This document shows, one piece after another, positions 6,072-6,573 of a stretch of DNA of 6,573 nucleotides. The notes beneath the pieces were generated by a model. It saw only the letters and a program-made list of their open reading frames with translations, searched no databases and was not told the DNA's origin. The position numbers and the translations under genes are program-made. The stretch is from DASQDT01 sp036380435 (GTDB lineage Bacteria; Acidobacteriota; Blastocatellia; Pyrinomonadales; Pyrinomonadaceae): contig DASVES010000047.1 of NCBI GenBank assembly GCA_036380435.1, positions 1 through 6,573 of the forward strand. Reading direction: 5' to 3'. Position 1 is the stretch's first letter, and every line of letters starts with the position of its first letter.

Positions 6072-6112
6072 TGGGTCTCGACTTTAAGACCCACCCGCCG
6101 GGCCATTTTTTT
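6072..6112 (+). promoter_or_regulatory. Hairpin followed by T-run upstream of the plus-strand gene (attenuator-like or terminator)
   Basis: TGGGTCT (6072-6078) and AGACCCA (6087-6093) form a perfect seven-base stem around an eight-base loop. Twelve bases further comes a run of seven T (6106-6112). The distance between stem and T-run is longer than in a classical intrinsic terminator, where the T-run follows directly. It lies 22 bases before the TTG start of the next gene, with no plus-strand gene ahead of it to terminate. A leader attenuator or protein-bound RNA hairpin is the more natural reading. Confidence 0.4.
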
Positions 6113-6133
6113 ATATTCAGGGGGAGGCGGCCG

Positions 6134-6573
6134 TTGAAAGAAAAAAGGACGCGCTTAGAGATTCTGCTGGCCCTCTCAGTGATGGCCTTCGCGGCCGCGC
6201 TGTTGCTGTTCGGCTCCCGAGGCCCGGCGCGCCGCGGGGCCGTCGGCTCGGCTTTCGTCCCCGCACCCACCTCGGCGGCGGCCGCGGAGTTCAGCCCGTG
6301 GAAGCTGGCGTCGAGGATGGTGACGGAGGAGCGCGGCGAGCCGACGGGCAGACAGGCGAAGGTCGAAGTCCCCGGACAGCTCCGCCACTACAGCGACACG
6401 CGCCGCTTCCTCGCCATTCAGGTGGCCGAGTGGAAGGAGCACGGCGTCGCCACGCCCCACGACTACGCCGACCTCGCCGCGCTCATCCGCGCCGGCGAGC
6501 TGGTCGAAGTCCCGACCGTGGGCGACAGCTACGTCCTCTTCGGCGTCGGCGGCAGCGCCGACAAGCAGCTCTT
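6134..6573 (+). CDS. Membrane-anchored protein of unknown function, 5' part
   Basis: An open frame runs from a TTG at 6134 to the window edge (146 codons and two bases), so the C-terminus is missing. The TTG is preferred because GGGGAGG (6121-6127) lies six bases before it; the next in-frame ATG is 16 codons later and falls within the hydrophobic segment. The product opens with a basic stretch (KEKRTR), one hydrophobic segment (about 9-27, signal anchor or signal peptide) and an Ala-rich spacer (about 31-52). A globular part follows, containing RHYSDTRRFLAIQVAEW (84-100), a helix-rich stretch with TPHDYADLAALIRAGELVEV (107-126), and VGDSYVLFGVGG. Third codon positions are strongly G/C, which supports real coding. 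The sequence feels like a lineage-restricted acidobacterial exported protein, but I do not recognise the family and assign no function. It is divergent from the minus-strand cluster, so it is probably a separate unit. Confidence 0.75.
   Translation, partial: MKEKRTRLEILLALSVMAFAAALLLFGSRGPARRGAVGSAFVPAPTSAAAAEFSPWKLASRMVTEERGEPTGRQAKVEVPGQLRHYSDTRRFLAIQVAEWKEHGVATPHDYADLAALIRAGELVEVPTVGDSYVLFGVGGSADKQL

Larger units (their letters stand above)
5667..6133. other. Intergenic region between divergent genes
   Basis: These 467 bases separate the minus-strand gene cluster from the plus-strand gene at 6134. No frame shows recognisable protein sequence. The two longest readings, one minus-strand covering 5425-5910 and one plus-strand covering 5931-6137, are rich in Arg and have no domain pattern. 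No tRNA could be folded by eye. The region is less GC-rich toward the right and holds a short direct/inverted repeat at 5894-5918 and a hairpin with a T-run at 6072-6112. A TATAAA at 6047-6052 could be a -10 for the plus-strand gene, but no -35 is evident. No clear promoter was found for the DUF2905-type gene on the minus strand. Confidence 0.6.

Overview
The window is GC-rich (third codon positions almost all G/C) bacterial chromosomal DNA. The helical domain found in two of the proteins, the heptad-type intergenic repeat at the left end and the Ala/Pro-rich protein tails all resemble what I know from Acidobacteriota of the Blastocatellia/Pyrinomonas type. That assignment is an impression from protein style, not a database result. 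No rRNA, tRNA, CRISPR array, transposase or phage gene was seen.

Layout. Six genes lie head to tail on the minus strand and one partial gene runs off the right edge on the plus strand. Reading the minus strand in the direction of transcription: a small DUF2905-type membrane protein (5666-5442, TTG start); 13 bp later a protein with a conserved helical N-terminal domain, a long Pro/Gln-rich linker and a C-terminal membrane anchor (5428-4544); a 228-bp gap with a possible promoter; then a tight four-gene operon. The operon encodes a TerY-like von Willebrand A (vWA) protein (4315-3545), a PP2C-type Ser/Thr phosphatase (3532-2504), a PPK2-type polyphosphate kinase (2501-1662), and a protein with the same helical domain fused to a right-handed parallel beta-helix (1665-121). 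Spacings within it are 12 bp, 2 bp and an ATGA overlap. Six bases after the last stop lies a 115-bp element with 30-bp imperfect inverted arms. To the right, 467 bp without a convincing gene (5667-6133) separates the minus-strand genes from a divergent membrane-anchored protein of unknown function (6134 to the edge).

How the genes may work together. vWA plus PP2C is the core of the TerY-P signalling triads, whose third member is normally a Ser/Thr kinase. Here no protein kinase is visible. Its operon place is taken by a polyphosphate-dependent nucleotide kinase and by a cytosolic-looking beta-helix protein. The beta-helix protein and the membrane-anchored protein share a roughly 100-residue N-terminal domain (about 60% identical by hand alignment, no gaps), which suggests like-with-like docking. 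My working model is a phosphorylation- and polyphosphate-linked signalling or stress/conflict module. In it the anchored protein would recruit the beta-helix protein to the membrane, vWA would act as a metal-dependent scaffold and PP2C would reset phosphorylation. The gene identities are well supported; the joint function is inference.
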